Shown: positions 1-9,077, counted from the stretch's first letter. The stretch is DNA of 64,000 nt from Rhizobium sp. R711 (GCF_002211365.1 NZ_LOKZ01000035.1:124001-188000), one strand, 5' to 3'. The notes: generated by a model from the sequence alone, not told the origin. Translations and numbers: made by a program.

Positions 1-1
1 C

Positions 2-115
2 AAGGAGAAGATCGCCAACGGCTTGCCGCAGGATACCGACATCTCCAAAGCCGCTGACAAGAAGCAGCCCGATCCGGCGCCGGTCGAACCGAAGCCCACG
101 GACAAGAAGTCCTGA
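2..115 (+). CDS. C-terminal end of an unidentified protein (5' truncated)
   Basis: Only the last 37 codons lie in the window. They read as a hydrophilic tail rich in Lys, Pro and Asp, ending at a TGA just before ispE. Such a tail is likely disordered and shows no domain. In related rhizobia a tetratricopeptide-repeat protein often precedes ispE, but nothing visible here proves that identity. The six-base gap to ispE suggests cotranscription. Confidence 0.6.
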   Translation, partial: KEKIANGLPQDTDISKAADKKQPDPAPVEPKPTDKKS

Positions 116-121
116 TAGGCG

Positions 122-1030
122 ATGCCCGCAGCGAGTATGCGCGATGACTTGATCGTCATCGAGGAGGCTCCGGCAAAAATCAATCTGGCCCTGCATGTGA
201 CGGGCCAGAAATCCGACGGCTACCATCTGCTCGATATGCTGGTGACCTTCACCCGGCATGGCGATCGGCTGGAATTTACGCCGGCAGATAAGGACGAGTT
301 TGTGATGTCGGGTCGTTTCGCCGAGGCGCTTGGCGACAGCAGCGACAACAATCTTGTCCTCAAGACCCGGGACGCGCTCCGCGAGGCCATCGCTCGCGAG
401 AGTGGCTCTGCTCCCGCTGTTCGCATCCATCTCCGGAAGAACCTGCCGATTGCGTCCGGAATCGGCGGCGGCTCCGCGGACGCGGCAGCGACGCTTCGCG
501 GCTTGATGCGGCTCTGGAACGCTTCTTTTCCCCGCGCGACGATCGAGGCGATCGCGCTTCGGCTTGGCGCCGACGTGCCAATGTGCCTGGCGAGCAGACC
601 GCTGATCGCCCGTGGCGTTGGCGAGCAAATCACGCCGGTCGACGACATGCCGGCCTTTGCAATGGTGCTGGCAAACCCGTTGAGAGGCGTATCGACGCCC
701 GAGATTTTTCGAGGCCTGACGAATAAGACCAATCCGCGGCTCGACATGACGCCGCGTTCGACCTGGCTCGAGACGCTAGGCTCGATGCGCAATGACCTTG
801 AGCCAGTCGCCCGGGGTCTGCTGCCCGAAATTGCCGAGATCTCGGCGATGCTCAAGAAGCAGGGCGCCTCCTTCGTCCGCATGTCTGGTTCCGGCGCGAC
901 CTGCTACGGCATCTTCGATACGCTCACAGCGGCTGAAGACGCGGCCACCGCGCTTCACAGCGAACGGCCGGACTGGTATTTCGAAGCAACGGAAACGATC
1001 GCTGGAGGGCATGATGCCAGGACTGAATGA
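122..1030 (+). CDS. ispE: 4-diphosphocytidyl-2-C-methyl-D-erythritol kinase
   Basis: Phosphorylates the 2-hydroxyl of CDP-methylerythritol with ATP, the fourth step of the MEP isoprenoid pathway, in the cytosol. The 302-residue protein has the GHMP-kinase plan: the substrate segment AKINLAL at 18-24, the glycine/serine-rich ATP loop SGIGGGSADAAA at 112-123, and the C-terminal SGSGATCYG signature. Length is normal for the family. ATG 122 is used; an internal ATG at 137 would still give a complete kinase. The end overlaps the start of moaB by about 17 bases, so the two genes are probably translationally coupled. Confidence 0.95.
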   Translation: MPAASMRDDLIVIEEAPAKINLALHVTGQKSDGYHLLDMLVTFTRHGDRLEFTPADKDEFVMSGRFAEALGDSSDNNLVLKTRDALREAIARESGSAPAVRIHLRKNLPIASGIGGGSADAAATLRGLMRLWNASFPRATIEAIALRLGADVPMCLASRPLIARGVGEQITPVDDMPAFAMVLANPLRGVSTPEIFRGLTNKTNPRLDMTPRSTWLETLGSMRNDLEPVARGLLPEIAEISAMLKKQGASFVRMSGSGATCYGIFDTLTAAEDAATALHSERPDWYFEATETIAGGHDARTE

Positions 1031-1565
1031 AACGCGCCCCTTCATTCCCGTCGGCATTGCGGTGCTGACGGTCTCGGATACGCGGACGCTTGCCGATGAC
1101 CGTTCTGGCGATACGTTGGTTTCCAGGATCACGGAGGCCGGTCACCGGTTGATTGACCGCGCGATCGTCCCCGATGACCGGCAGGCTATCGCTTCGCGCG
1201 TCAAGGCCTGGACCGAACGCGACGATATCGACGTCGTCATCACCACCGGGGGAACCGGCTTTACCGGCCGCGACGTTACGCCAGAAGCTCTGGAGCCGCT
1301 TTTCGAGAAGAAGATGGATGGCTTTTCAGCTGTCTTCCACCGCATCTCCTACGAGAAGATCGGCACCTCGACGATCCAGTCCCGAGCCACGGCGGGCGTT
1401 GCCAACGCAACCTTTATTTTCGCGCTGCCAGGCTCCCCCGGCGCCTGCAAGGATGCCTGGGACAGCATACTAAAATCACAGCTCGACTACCGCCATATGC
1501 CCTGCAATTTCGTGGAGATCATGTCACGCCTCGATGAGCATTTGAAGCGCGGTGCCAGCAAGTAA
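1014..1565 (+). CDS. moaB: Molybdenum cofactor biosynthesis protein B (MoaB/MogA family)
   Basis: Member of the MoaB/MogA family, which binds molybdopterin and (in MogA) adenylates it before metal insertion. The fold is marked by the TTGGTGFTGRD motif at about 78-88, followed by PEAL. The length of 183 residues fits MoaB. Two adjacent ATGs occur at 1011 and 1014; a GGAGGG at 1004-1009 leaves better spacing to 1014, which I chose. The start lies inside the end of ispE. No other molybdopterin genes are in the window, so whether it acts in the pathway or is a MoaB paralogue cannot be told here. Confidence 0.92.
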   Translation: MPGLNETRPFIPVGIAVLTVSDTRTLADDRSGDTLVSRITEAGHRLIDRAIVPDDRQAIASRVKAWTERDDIDVVITTGGTGFTGRDVTPEALEPLFEKKMDGFSAVFHRISYEKIGTSTIQSRATAGVANATFIFALPGSPGACKDAWDSILKSQLDYRHMPCNFVEIMSRLDEHLKRGASK

Positions 1566-1594
1566 CGGATTGCTCCGGCATACAGCTTACAGTT

Positions 1595-1912
1595 CTATGT
1601 ACCGATGCCCGGCAGGACAGGCATCGACTCCCAGCTATCACCCGACAGCAGGATGCAGCTCACGCCATGAACATCCGTGATAAGCAGGGTCCACGTGCCA
1701 CTCTGCGCGGCATAGACCTCAAGCATGGCGTTCTGGTTGATCAACCCGACTGCCATCAGCCTCTCGGCAAAGTTCTTGTCGAGGAAATTGACGACTTCGG
1801 ATCGGCCTGCGCAACTGCGCATCATCTGCGATGCTGCCGAATGCGGATGCGCGATCATCGATGTCGTCAATATGACGGCCAAGAAAAGGCCGCGGATCAT
1901 ATTGCGTTTCAT
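1595..1912 (-). CDS. Small secreted protein, unknown function
   Basis: The 105-residue product starts with a classical signal peptide: KR, then a hydrophobic run, cleavage probably after HSAAS near residue 28. The mature part is about 77 residues and has two cysteines that could form a periplasmic disulfide. An excellent GGAGG lies six bases before ATG 1912. I do not recognise a named family. It is convergent with moaB and stands alone, with 185 bases before the next gene. Confidence 0.75.
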   Translation of the reverse strand: MKRNMIRGLFLAVILTTSMIAHPHSAASQMMRSCAGRSEVVNFLDKNFAERLMAVGLINQNAMLEVYAAQSGTWTLLITDVHGVSCILLSGDSWESMPVLPGIGT

Positions 1913-2097
1913 GACGCACCTCCTTTGCCGGAAACCGGCAGAAGAGGAGACTTCCGCTGACCTGCTCTGCCGTCTGCCGGCATTCCATGGTCGACCGTCA
2001 CGAAGCGAGGCGCTCGGGCGGCGCCATGCGCGAATTATAGCGCAAAATTGTATCGGGCGCCATCATTTGCGGGGAAATGAGGGAGCATGACGCGCCG

Positions 2098-2616
2098 CTA
2101 TCGTGCGGCGCGCGCGACCCAGGATGGAATCAGTTCGCTGGAAAGCTTCCGCAGCTTTTGCCCTTTCGCGAATTCTGAGAGGCGCATTCCGCTTCTTGCC
2201 GCGGCCAATGCCTGCTTCTTGGGGAGGAGAAGGCCAAGCTCCAGCGGCGACGAGGCCCGACCGATGCGCTGCAGGAAAGGACGTCGATATCCTCGCGAAG
2301 CCGTGAAGCGCGCCGGCAGTTTGTTCAGAGCCATGTACTCGGCAATCTCGTCGATCCAGCCGGTCTGCGGTCGCGCTCCCGGCTCGACGAAAAGCAGCCA
2401 CTCGCCCCGCACCGACCGAACGATGTCCTTGATATCCCATTGCGAATGGAAGCGGCAGCCGGCGGCGTCGGCCACCCTCGACGTCCCATCCCGCGAGCCG
2501 TGGTCCAGCACCACGACGTCACTAACAAGCCCCTCCACTGCGCCTGCAACCAACACCGATAACGTCTGCGCCAGCTCAGGCTCCTGATCCTGGCATTCAA
2601 GTACAACAGTCAACAT
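2098..2616 (-). CDS. Short family 2-like glycosyltransferase
   Basis: A 172-residue protein with the N-terminal half of a GT-A fold: the strand LTVVLECQDQE, the VLDHGSRDGT nucleotide-binding segment at about 38-47 and a WLLFVEPGARP stretch at the place where GT2 enzymes carry their metal-binding DXD-type residues. Here that motif reads VEPGA, without the usual aspartates, so activity is uncertain. It is clearly shorter than typical GT2 enzymes of 230 or more residues. No polysaccharide genes adjoin it. It could be a degenerate or specialised glycosyltransferase. Confidence 0.75.
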   Translation of the reverse strand: MLTVVLECQDQEPELAQTLSVLVAGAVEGLVSDVVVLDHGSRDGTSRVADAAGCRFHSQWDIKDIVRSVRGEWLLFVEPGARPQTGWIDEIAEYMALNKLPARFTASRGYRRPFLQRIGRASSPLELGLLLPKKQALAAARSGMRLSEFAKGQKLRKLSSELIPSWVARAAR

Positions 2617-2753
2617 CGCCTATTCATAAAGCGCCGCACAAAAATTTGCCAGCGGCACTTTCCTTATTTTGTTCTTGCATTGTTCTCATTTTGCCGATAG
2701 GAATTTAATCATCAAAACGGCGGGAAGCAAAGCTTCCGTCAGCGGAGAATCCG

Positions 2754-3911
2754 ATGAAAGAGCAGTCCCTTGCAGGGCAGGCCGCATTTGCGCCTGCCAA
2801 CACGGCAGATATTGCCGATGCGATGATCGTATCTGCCGGTCTGCGGATCGATGTGGACCGTCGCCGCGGACGTGCGGCCGGACTCAATCCGAGTGGACGT
2901 TTCGAGCCTCTGCGTCGGGAGACCTTCGATGATGGTTGGCAGAACCTTGAGGAACTGCCGCCGTTCAAGACCGAGGTGCAGATCGAAAAGCCGCGAACGG
3001 CCATCACCCGCAACGAGTCGCCCGACATTCCCTTTGACCGCTCGATCAACCCCTACCGCGGCTGCGAGCATGGCTGCATCTACTGCTTTGCGCGACCGAC
3101 GCATGCCTATATGGGCCTTTCCGCCGGTCTGGACTTCGAGGCCAAGCTCTTCGCCAAACCGGATGCTGCGAAGCTCCTGGAGCGCGAATTGGCGAAGCCG
3201 GGCTATAAGCCACGCGTCATCGCGATCGGAACCAATACCGATCCCTATCAGCCGATCGAGAAGGAATGGCGCATCATGCGGCAGATTCTTGAGGTGCTGG
3301 AAAAGGCAAACCATCCGGTTTCGATCGTAACCAAGTCGGCAATGATCATGCGCGACCTCGACATTCTCTCGGCGATGGCGGAGAAGAACCTTGTCCGTGT
3401 TTCGCTGTCGGTGACGACGCTCGACCGAAAGCTGGCGCGGACCATGGAACCCCGCGCCTCGACGCCGACGCGTCGGCTGGAGGCCATTCGCGCGCTTTCC
3501 GAGGCAGGAATCCAGACATCGGTGATGGCTGCCCCAATGATTCCGGCACTCAACGACCACGAGCTTGAGCGCATTCTGGATTCGGCGCACGCGGCGGGTG
3601 CGACAGAGGCGAGTTATGTGATCCTGCGCCTGCCCCTCGAAGTGTCGCCGCTGTTTCGCGACTGGCTGCTGCAAAATTATCCCGACCGCTACCGCCACGT
3701 CATGGCGCTGGTCCGCTCGATGCGCGGTGGCAAGGACTACGATGCGGAGTTCGGCAAGCGAATGAAAGGTGCCGGACCCTATGCCTGGCAGATTGCACGC
3801 CGTTTCGAGATGGCGACGAATCGACTCGGCATGACCCGCCGCAGCATGCCGTTGCGGGATGATCTCTTCGTTCCGCCCGATGGTAGCGGGGTGCAGCTTT
3901 CGCTGCTTTGA
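2754..3911 (+). CDS. PA0069-type radical SAM protein (SPL-like)
   Basis: A 385-residue radical SAM protein. The cluster-binding cysteines sit in GCEHGCIYC (C-x3-C-x2-C) at about residues 104-112, inside the NPYRGCEHGC context typical of the PA0069 family, which is related to spore photoproduct lyase. The remaining sequence contains the IGTNTDPYQP and ETSVMAAPMIP-like barrel segments of this family. Function is unknown; a role in nucleic-acid chemistry or repair is only suggested by the SPL relationship. The start ATG 2754 has GGAG upstream. rnhB follows after 110 bases. Confidence 0.88.
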   Translation: MKEQSLAGQAAFAPANTADIADAMIVSAGLRIDVDRRRGRAAGLNPSGRFEPLRRETFDDGWQNLEELPPFKTEVQIEKPRTAITRNESPDIPFDRSINPYRGCEHGCIYCFARPTHAYMGLSAGLDFEAKLFAKPDAAKLLERELAKPGYKPRVIAIGTNTDPYQPIEKEWRIMRQILEVLEKANHPVSIVTKSAMIMRDLDILSAMAEKNLVRVSLSVTTLDRKLARTMEPRASTPTRRLEAIRALSEAGIQTSVMAAPMIPALNDHELERILDSAHAAGATEASYVILRLPLEVSPLFRDWLLQNYPDRYRHVMALVRSMRGGKDYDAEFGKRMKGAGPYAWQIARRFEMATNRLGMTRRSMPLRDDLFVPPDGSGVQLSLL

Positions 3912-4021
3912 TATTTGAGCTTCGCGGATGGTCGCCCTGCCCTTCCGCGCTCGAGTCCCCGGCCCGCCGCCCTGATCCGGGGACTTGCAGGAAATCGGGT
4001 TGGCGTGCGAGGTTCAGCCGC

Positions 4022-4696
4022 ATGAAACGTCGCACGTCACCCGATTCTCCTATGCTTTTCGAAGATGTCCCCCTCGTGCCGGATTTCCGGCTGGAGCTGA
4101 AGGCGCGCAAGGCCGGCCATTGGCCAGTTGCCGGCGCCGATGAAGCTGGGAGGGGGCCGCTGGCCGGCCCCGTGGTGGCAGCCGCCGTCATTCTCGACCC
4201 CAAGCGTATTCCCGACGGCCTGAACGACTCGAAGCAGCTTTCGGCGCAGAAGCGCGAGGAGCTTTTCGTTCAGATTCTTGCAACGGCAACGGTGTCTATC
4301 GCCTCCTCGAGTTCGACCCGCATCGACGAGACCGATATCCGCAAGGCCAGCCTCGACGCCATGCGCCGCGCCATCTGTGGTTTATCTGTCCCTGCAAGCT
4401 ATGTCCTGACGGATGGGCTCGACGTTCCGCCCGGGCTCGACTGCCCGGGGCAGGCGGTGGTCAAGGGTGATGCGCGTTCGGTCTCCATCGCCGCCGCCTC
4501 CATTGTCGCCAAGGTGACGCGGGACCGGATGATGGCACGAGCTGACAGCACCTTCCCCGTCTATGGCTTTGCCGCGCATGCCGGCTATGGCACAGCACAG
4601 CACCGGGCTGGCATCGAGAAGAATGGCCCCTGTTCGCTGCACCGCATGACTTTCAGCCCGCTGAAAAAGCTGCCTGGCGACATAGGTAGCGACTGA
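4022..4696 (+). CDS. rnhB: Ribonuclease HII
   Basis: Cleaves the RNA strand of RNA-DNA hybrids and starts removal of single ribonucleotides from DNA. The catalytic DEAGRGPLAGP motif begins near residue 40, followed by the LNDSKQLS segment and, later, SIAAASIVAKVTRD, all diagnostic for type 2 RNase H. ATG 4022 gives 224 residues; longer upstream readings add sequence with no family resemblance. An alternative ATG at 4052 would remove ten residues and leave the catalytic core intact. The gene converges on the atp operon across a shared terminator. Confidence 0.94.
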   Translation: MKRRTSPDSPMLFEDVPLVPDFRLELKARKAGHWPVAGADEAGRGPLAGPVVAAAVILDPKRIPDGLNDSKQLSAQKREELFVQILATATVSIASSSSTRIDETDIRKASLDAMRRAICGLSVPASYVLTDGLDVPPGLDCPGQAVVKGDARSVSIAAASIVAKVTRDRMMARADSTFPVYGFAAHAGYGTAQHRAGIEKNGPCSLHRMTFSPLKKLPGDIGSD

Positions 4697-4733
4697 CCCG
4701 TCCGCAACCGATCAGCATCGGCCCAAAACAAAA

Positions 4734-4752
4734 AGCCCCGCATTGCGGGGCT
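4734..4752 (-). terminator. Rho-independent terminator of the atp operon
   Basis: AGCCCCGC-ATT-GCGGGGCT is a perfect eight-pair stem with a three-base loop. Read on the minus strand it is followed by TTTTTGTT, so it ends the atp transcript. Read on the plus strand only CTTCTTC follows, so it may be a weaker terminator for rnhB. Confidence 0.9.
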
Positions 4753-4775
4753 TCTTCGAAAGCGAGATGCTTACC

Positions 4776-5267
4776 TTAGTTGAGGCGGCTCTTGACCTGG
4801 CCGAGGGCGTCGCTGAAGAGCTCGGACTGAACCTTCGTATCGGCCTTCTTCGCCAGAACATTTCCGGCGGCGGCAATTGCCAGATCGACGGCGGCGGAAC
4901 GGACCGCCTTCATCGCATCGGCTTCCGCCTGCTTGATCTTCTGTTCCGAAACCGCGGTGCGGTTCGCGACGAATTCTTCCGTCTTCTTCTTGGCTTCAGC
5001 GGTCAGCATTTCGGCTTCGCGCTCGGCCGCAGCAACGATGTGCGCGGCTTCGGCTTCAGCTTCCTTACGCTTGCGCTGATACTCAGCCAGCAAATGCTGC
5101 GCCTCTTCGCGCAGGCGCTTGGCTTCCGACAGTTCGTTGCGGATCTGATCGGCACGGTCGTCGAGCGACTTCGCCATCATGCCAGGAACCTTGAGGTAGA
5201 CAACCAGCGCCAGGAAGATGAACAGGCCGATCATCGCGAAGAATGTTGCGTCCAATGCAAATTCCAT
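4776..5267 (-). CDS. atpF: ATP synthase Fo subunit b
   Basis: Peripheral-stalk subunit of the Fo sector. The 163-residue protein has one N-terminal membrane segment (about 5-25, FFAMIGLFIFLALVVYL) followed by a long charged, alanine-rich coiled coil reaching the C terminus, as expected for the arm that contacts delta of F1. It is the last gene of the operon, three bases after the b' stop, and is followed at once by a terminator. It and the preceding gene form the heterodimeric b/b' stalk found in alphaproteobacteria and phototrophs. Confidence 0.95.
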   Translation of the reverse strand: MEFALDATFFAMIGLFIFLALVVYLKVPGMMAKSLDDRADQIRNELSEAKRLREEAQHLLAEYQRKRKEAEAEAAHIVAAAEREAEMLTAEAKKKTEEFVANRTAVSEQKIKQAEADAMKAVRSAAVDLAIAAAGNVLAKKADTKVQSELFSDALGQVKSRLN

Positions 5268-5270
5268 CGA

Positions 5271-5909
5271 TCAAGCCCCCTTCTTGATGTCGGCAACAGC
5301 AGCGGCAATATCTGCCTTTGCCGAGGTGCCGATCAGCTGTTCCACAACAGCCGTTGCGGTTTCTTCCGCAATGGTTCCGACGTCAGCGAAAGCCTTCGCC
5401 TTGATGTCGGCGATGCGCCCTTCCGCAGCCTTGAGCTTTTCAGCCAAGCCTGCTTCAACAGCCTTGCGGTCGGCTTCCGCCTTCAGCTTGGCAGCGTCGC
5501 GAGCGGCAGTACCGATCGCGTTCGACTTGGCACGAGCCGCAGCCAATTCGGCTTCGTAAGCGGCAACGTCGGCGTCGGCTTCCGCCTTCAGGCGGCTTGC
5601 CTCATCGAGATCCTGCGAGATGCGGCTGTGACGCTGCTCGAGGATATTGCCGATGCGCGGCGCGATGACCTTTTGCATGAGCACGAAGAAGACAACAAAC
5701 GTGATCGCCAGCCATAGCAGCTGCGAGGCGTAAGTCGTCGAATCGAAAGGCGGGAATACGCCGCCACCATGATGCTCGGCTGGTACGCCGGTCTCGGTGT
5801 GGACATCGCCTGCTGCCGGGGCGGCATGCGTGTCTGTACCGGTTGCTGCACCAGTTTCTGCGGTTCCAGCCGGGGCCTCTTCGGCGTAAGCCGGGGTCAC
5901 AAAAAACAT
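5271..5909 (-). CDS. atpF2: ATP synthase Fo subunit b' (second b subunit)
   Basis: The second b-type stalk subunit. From ATG 5909 it is 212 residues, longer than b because of an N-terminal Ala/Thr/Gly/His-rich stretch of about 50 residues before the single membrane segment (LLWLAITFVVFFVLM). The rest is coiled coil. A GGAGG sits five bases before the ATG at 5909; an upstream in-frame GTG at 5915 overlaps that ribosome site and is rejected. The first residues (FFVTPAYAEE) look like a remnant signal-type segment, a trait of many rhizobial b' proteins. Confidence 0.94.
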   Translation of the reverse strand: MFFVTPAYAEEAPAGTAETGAATGTDTHAAPAAGDVHTETGVPAEHHGGGVFPPFDSTTYASQLLWLAITFVVFFVLMQKVIAPRIGNILEQRHSRISQDLDEASRLKAEADADVAAYEAELAAARAKSNAIGTAARDAAKLKAEADRKAVEAGLAEKLKAAEGRIADIKAKAFADVGTIAEETATAVVEQLIGTSAKADIAAAVADIKKGA

Positions 5910-5987
5910 GCTCACCTCCAGGTGTACTGCAAATGCAAAGGATCACGGCATGCGGGCTGCAGGCCGTGATCCTTCAATGCGCCTGTA

Positions 5988-6215
5988 TTAAACGGCGAAG
6001 AGCAGGAGGAGAGCGACGAGCAGCGAGAAGATGCCCAGAGCTTCCGTAACGGCGAAGCCGAAAACCAGACGGCCGAACTGGCTGTCAGCTGCAGACGGGT
6101 TGCGCAGAGCGCCGGACAGGTAGCTGCCGAAGATGTTGCCGAGGCCGAGAGCCGTACCGGCCATACCAAAGCAAGCCAGACCTGCACCGATGAACTTTGC
6201 TGCTTCCGCTTCCAT
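5988..6215 (-). CDS. atpE: ATP synthase Fo subunit c
   Basis: The proton-carrying ring subunit. It has 75 residues in two transmembrane helices joined by the polar RNP loop (38-40), and the essential carboxylate is Glu58 in the second helix (VTEALGI). The start at 6215 is fixed by AAGGAG just upstream; a longer upstream reading adds 20 residues outside the family. It lies between atpB and the b' gene, the standard order. Confidence 0.97.
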   Translation of the reverse strand: MEAEAAKFIGAGLACFGMAGTALGLGNIFGSYLSGALRNPSAADSQFGRLVFGFAVTEALGIFSLLVALLLLFAV

Positions 6216-6287
6216 GTTGAACTCCTTTGAAATGGTTGTGTTGCGGCGAAATTGACTGACGCCCTTGGACGTCAATGTCGGTATCCC

Positions 6288-7040
6288 TTAGTGGCCACCC
6301 GGATGGATCGCGTCGTTGAGGTACATGCAAGTCAGGACCGCAAAGACGTAAGCCTGGAGGAAGGCGACGAGGAACTCGAGACCCGTCAGGGCGACGGTCA
6401 TGAGGAGAGGAAGGACAGCGCCACCGATACCGACTGCACCCAGCGCTCCAAGCGAGGCGACGAAGCCTGCGAACACCTTCAGGGTGATGTGACCAGCCAG
6501 CATGTTGGCGAAAAGACGAACGGAGAGCGAAATCGGACGGGACAGGAAGGAAATGATTTCGATCGTCACAACGAGGGGCAAAAGAATGCCAGGAACGCCC
6601 GACGGGACAAAGACATTCAGGAAGTGGAAGCCATGCTTGTAGAAGCCGTAGACGAGAACCGTGCCGATGACGAGCAGCGCCAGCGCGAAGGTGACGATGA
6701 TCTGGCTGGTGACCGTAAAGAAGTACGGGAACATGCCGAGCAGGTTTGCCGTCAATACGAACATGAAGAGCGAGAAGACCAATGGGAAGAATTTCATCCC
6801 CTTGGATCCGGCGCCTTCCTTCAGCATGTTGGCGATGAACTCGTAGGACATCTCCGCAACCGACTGGGAGCGACCCGGCACGATCGCCCGGTTCGACGTC
6901 GAGAAATAGAGGAAGCCAGCGGCAACGGCAGCGGACGCCACCATGAAGAGCGATGCATTCGTAAACGAAAAATCAATTCCGCCGACTTCGATCGGCACAA
7001 TCTTCTGGATCAGGAACTGATGGGTCGGATCGTTAGACAC
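6288..7040 (-). CDS. atpB: ATP synthase Fo subunit a
   Basis: Forms the proton half-channels against the c ring. The 250-residue protein has five or six membrane helices and the essential arginine Arg175 within SLSVRLFANMLAGH. Length is normal for alphaproteobacteria. The start codon is GTG 7040, after an AG-rich stretch. It follows atpI by 73 bases and precedes atpE by 72 bases. Confidence 0.96.
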   Translation of the reverse strand: MSNDPTHQFLIQKIVPIEVGGIDFSFTNASLFMVASAAVAAGFLYFSTSNRAIVPGRSQSVAEMSYEFIANMLKEGAGSKGMKFFPLVFSLFMFVLTANLLGMFPYFFTVTSQIIVTFALALLVIGTVLVYGFYKHGFHFLNVFVPSGVPGILLPLVVTIEIISFLSRPISLSVRLFANMLAGHITLKVFAGFVASLGALGAVGIGGAVLPLLMTVALTGLEFLVAFLQAYVFAVLTCMYLNDAIHPGGH

Positions 7041-7113
7041 CGCTTGTTCTCTCTATCTTTAGCCCGCGCAAGACGGGATTATTGCACTGGATCGAACGCC
7101 GGAGCGCCCTGCC

Positions 7114-7458
7114 CTATTTTCCACCATTCTGACGCTCGCCGGGATCAGGCTTTGCAACCTTGCCCGCAGCACGCAGAACGTTCAATACGCCGGCACAAAA
7201 TCCAAGAAGAAGAAGAACAATCATCCCCCAAGGCGCCGTGCCGACAAAACGGTCGAGGAGATAGCCGAGAACGGCGCCGACGACGATTGCGGAGATGAAC
7301 TCGCTCGAAAGCTTCATCGCCTCCGCGTAACCTTTGCGGCTCGCTTCGGCGCTTGCTTCGACAGCCTCTTCCTTCCCCGCCTCTACGCGCTTGGTTGCGA
7401 GCTCCGCTCCCAATTGCGCCCGGCGCTTCTCAAGACCTTCCTCGCGGTCGTCCGTCAT
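7114..7458 (-). CDS. atpI: ATP synthase protein I
   Basis: First gene of the operon. AtpI is a small membrane protein that helps assemble the c ring and is linked to Mg2+ uptake in some bacteria. The 114 residues begin with a charged, helical N terminus of about 45 residues, followed by two transmembrane helices (AIVVGAVLGYLLDRF and MIVLLLLGFCAGVLNVL). ATG 7458 is preceded by GGAGGAG; a GTG five codons upstream overlaps the ribosome site and is not used here. It begins about 105 bases after the predicted promoter. Confidence 0.9.
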   Translation of the reverse strand: MTDDREEGLEKRRAQLGAELATKRVEAGKEEAVEASAEASRKGYAEAMKLSSEFISAIVVGAVLGYLLDRFVGTAPWGMIVLLLLGFCAGVLNVLRAAGKVAKPDPGERQNGGK

Positions 7459-7562
7459 GGTGCTCTCCTCCACTAGCCGCTGTCCGCGATCCCGCTACCC
7501 CGGTTTTCCGGACAACAACCCCAAGGTTTGAGAACCTTTCGGCCCGTTCTGAAGTCGCGCGC

Positions 7563-7591
7563 AACATAGTTTTAGCAAAAAGCATAGTCAA
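7563..7591 (-). promoter_or_regulatory. Predicted sigma-70 promoter of the atp operon
   Basis: On the minus strand TTGACT (at 7586-7591) and TATGTT (at 7563-7568) are separated by exactly 17 bases. Each is preceded by C, giving CTTGACT and CTATGTT, close to the rhizobial CTTGAC-N17-CTATAT consensus. It points at atpI, leaving an untranslated leader of about 100 bases. Confidence 0.75.
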
Positions 7592-7740
7592 GGCGTGAGC
7601 GGTCGATGTCCAGCCATAAAATAAGCATGAGAAAACATGTGCTTAGGTCAATCTCAGCGCACTTTTCCAAAATCGACCGAAAGAATCCGCTTTTGTGTGC
7701 GGCGAAGAGACACGAAATCGCGTCAGGATCGGCTTTTCCG

Positions 7741-8919
7741 TTAGCTCCAGCCGCCGCCATAGGTGCGATAGAAGACGTGCAGGCCGATGCGGCCGACCTT
7801 CTCCATGGTCTTGGCCCATTTCGGACGAACGTAGACAGCGTGATAATGGGTGGCGGAGCCGACCTGCGGCAGCCAGATCTTGCCGGCGGTCACCGCCATC
7901 GCGACTTCGCGGGCGATTCTCCAGTGATATTGCGAGTTCACCCGATCCTTGATGTTGTCGCAGGCAAAGGAGAACTGGCATCGGTTACGCCAATCCTCAT
8001 TCTGATAGACGACGCCGCAGATCGTCTTCGGGTAGGCCGGATTGCGGACGCGATTGAGAATGACCTGGGCAACGGCAGCCTGACCCTTCACCGTTTCGCC
8101 GCGTGCCTCGAAGTAGATGCCGGATGCCAGGCACTGCTGCTCGGCCGCCGAAAATACCGACGGCGCCAGGATGCTTGCGGCCCAGGCGTGGTCACGCGGG
8201 CCGATCTGCGGGACGAAGCGGCCGTCGTCCGCCTTGTCGGTGAGAATCGAATCAAACGGCGACAGACGGGAGTAATCAGGCGCGGCTGGCGCGTAGGCCG
8301 TCGCCAGCACGTCGGCCTTTGGGTTGGTCACGAGGCCAGCCAGCATCGGCGAAACGCCGCGATCCGGCTTGAGCGGTTCCCTCTTATAGAAGTTGGTCGC
8401 GATCTCGATTTCCTTGCCCTTGATCTTCGGCTTCACGAAGGCTGACTTATCCTTGAGATCGAAGGCGGGCTGAAAAAGTAGGCGCGTTCTCTGGAGGATA
8501 GAGCCGGCGGAAAAATCCTTTGGTGGCTGCACCTTCTCGACAGCAACTACACGGCTCTTCTTGGCCGGACGATTGACGCGGTCTTCATCCGGTGTTGCCT
8601 CATGGCCCTTGTCGTTCGCCACGAAGGCGACCTTGCGGCCGTCGGGCAGAACCATACCGGCCCCGGCTGCGATTGTGCCCGTGACAACAGGGTCGGCAAA
8701 GGTCAGTTCGGCCTGATGAATCGACCCTGCCGGCGAATTCGTCAAAACCATGCGCCAGTTTTCCCGTCCCTGGTCGAGGCCGGCAAGTAGAGCAGCGAGG
8801 TCAGCATGGGACGCCATCGTCGGCGACATCAGCCACCCACAAACGCCGAAGAGCGCGGGGGAACTCCAATTTTGAAGCAAGAGGCGCAGCTTGCCACGGG
8901 AAGGGCTATTTCGACGCAA
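7741..8919 (-). CDS. SleB-type cell wall hydrolase
   Basis: A 392-residue protein with a hydrophobic N-terminal segment (about 12-35) that may act as an export signal or membrane anchor, a charged middle part of unknown function, and a C-terminal hydrolase_2 (SleB) domain from about residue 250. That domain shows AEQQCLASGIYFEARGE, with the catalytic glutamate in FEARGE, and VILNRVRN. SleB enzymes cleave peptidoglycan glycan strands. The first codon is TTG (8919) with no strong ribosome site; internal ATGs near residues 31 and 35 would remove the presumed signal. It stands alone. Confidence 0.88.
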   Translation of the reverse strand: MRRNSPSRGKLRLLLQNWSSPALFGVCGWLMSPTMASHADLAALLAGLDQGRENWRMVLTNSPAGSIHQAELTFADPVVTGTIAAGAGMVLPDGRKVAFVANDKGHEATPDEDRVNRPAKKSRVVAVEKVQPPKDFSAGSILQRTRLLFQPAFDLKDKSAFVKPKIKGKEIEIATNFYKREPLKPDRGVSPMLAGLVTNPKADVLATAYAPAAPDYSRLSPFDSILTDKADDGRFVPQIGPRDHAWAASILAPSVFSAAEQQCLASGIYFEARGETVKGQAAVAQVILNRVRNPAYPKTICGVVYQNEDWRNRCQFSFACDNIKDRVNSQYHWRIAREVAMAVTAGKIWLPQVGSATHYHAVYVRPKWAKTMEKVGRIGLHVFYRTYGGGWS

Positions 8920-9032
8920 CGCGGGACTCCGGCATGAGACGCATGAACATGCCGTTGAAAATGTCTCATTAACCTTGATGCTTGGTTAATGCGGTGGCTC
9001 TCGGGGGTGAAAGAATTAGAGCAAGGAAAAAT

Positions 9033-9057
9033 AAAGCCCGGCAGATCGCCGGGCTTT
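9033..9057 (-). terminator. Rho-independent terminator after kup
   Basis: AAAGCCCGGC-AGATC-GCCGGGCTTT is a perfect ten-pair stem. On the minus strand it is followed by ATTTTTCC, so it ends the corA-kup transcript 20 bases after the kup stop. Confidence 0.88.
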
Positions 9058-9077
9058 TATTGGGCAGTATGTGCTGT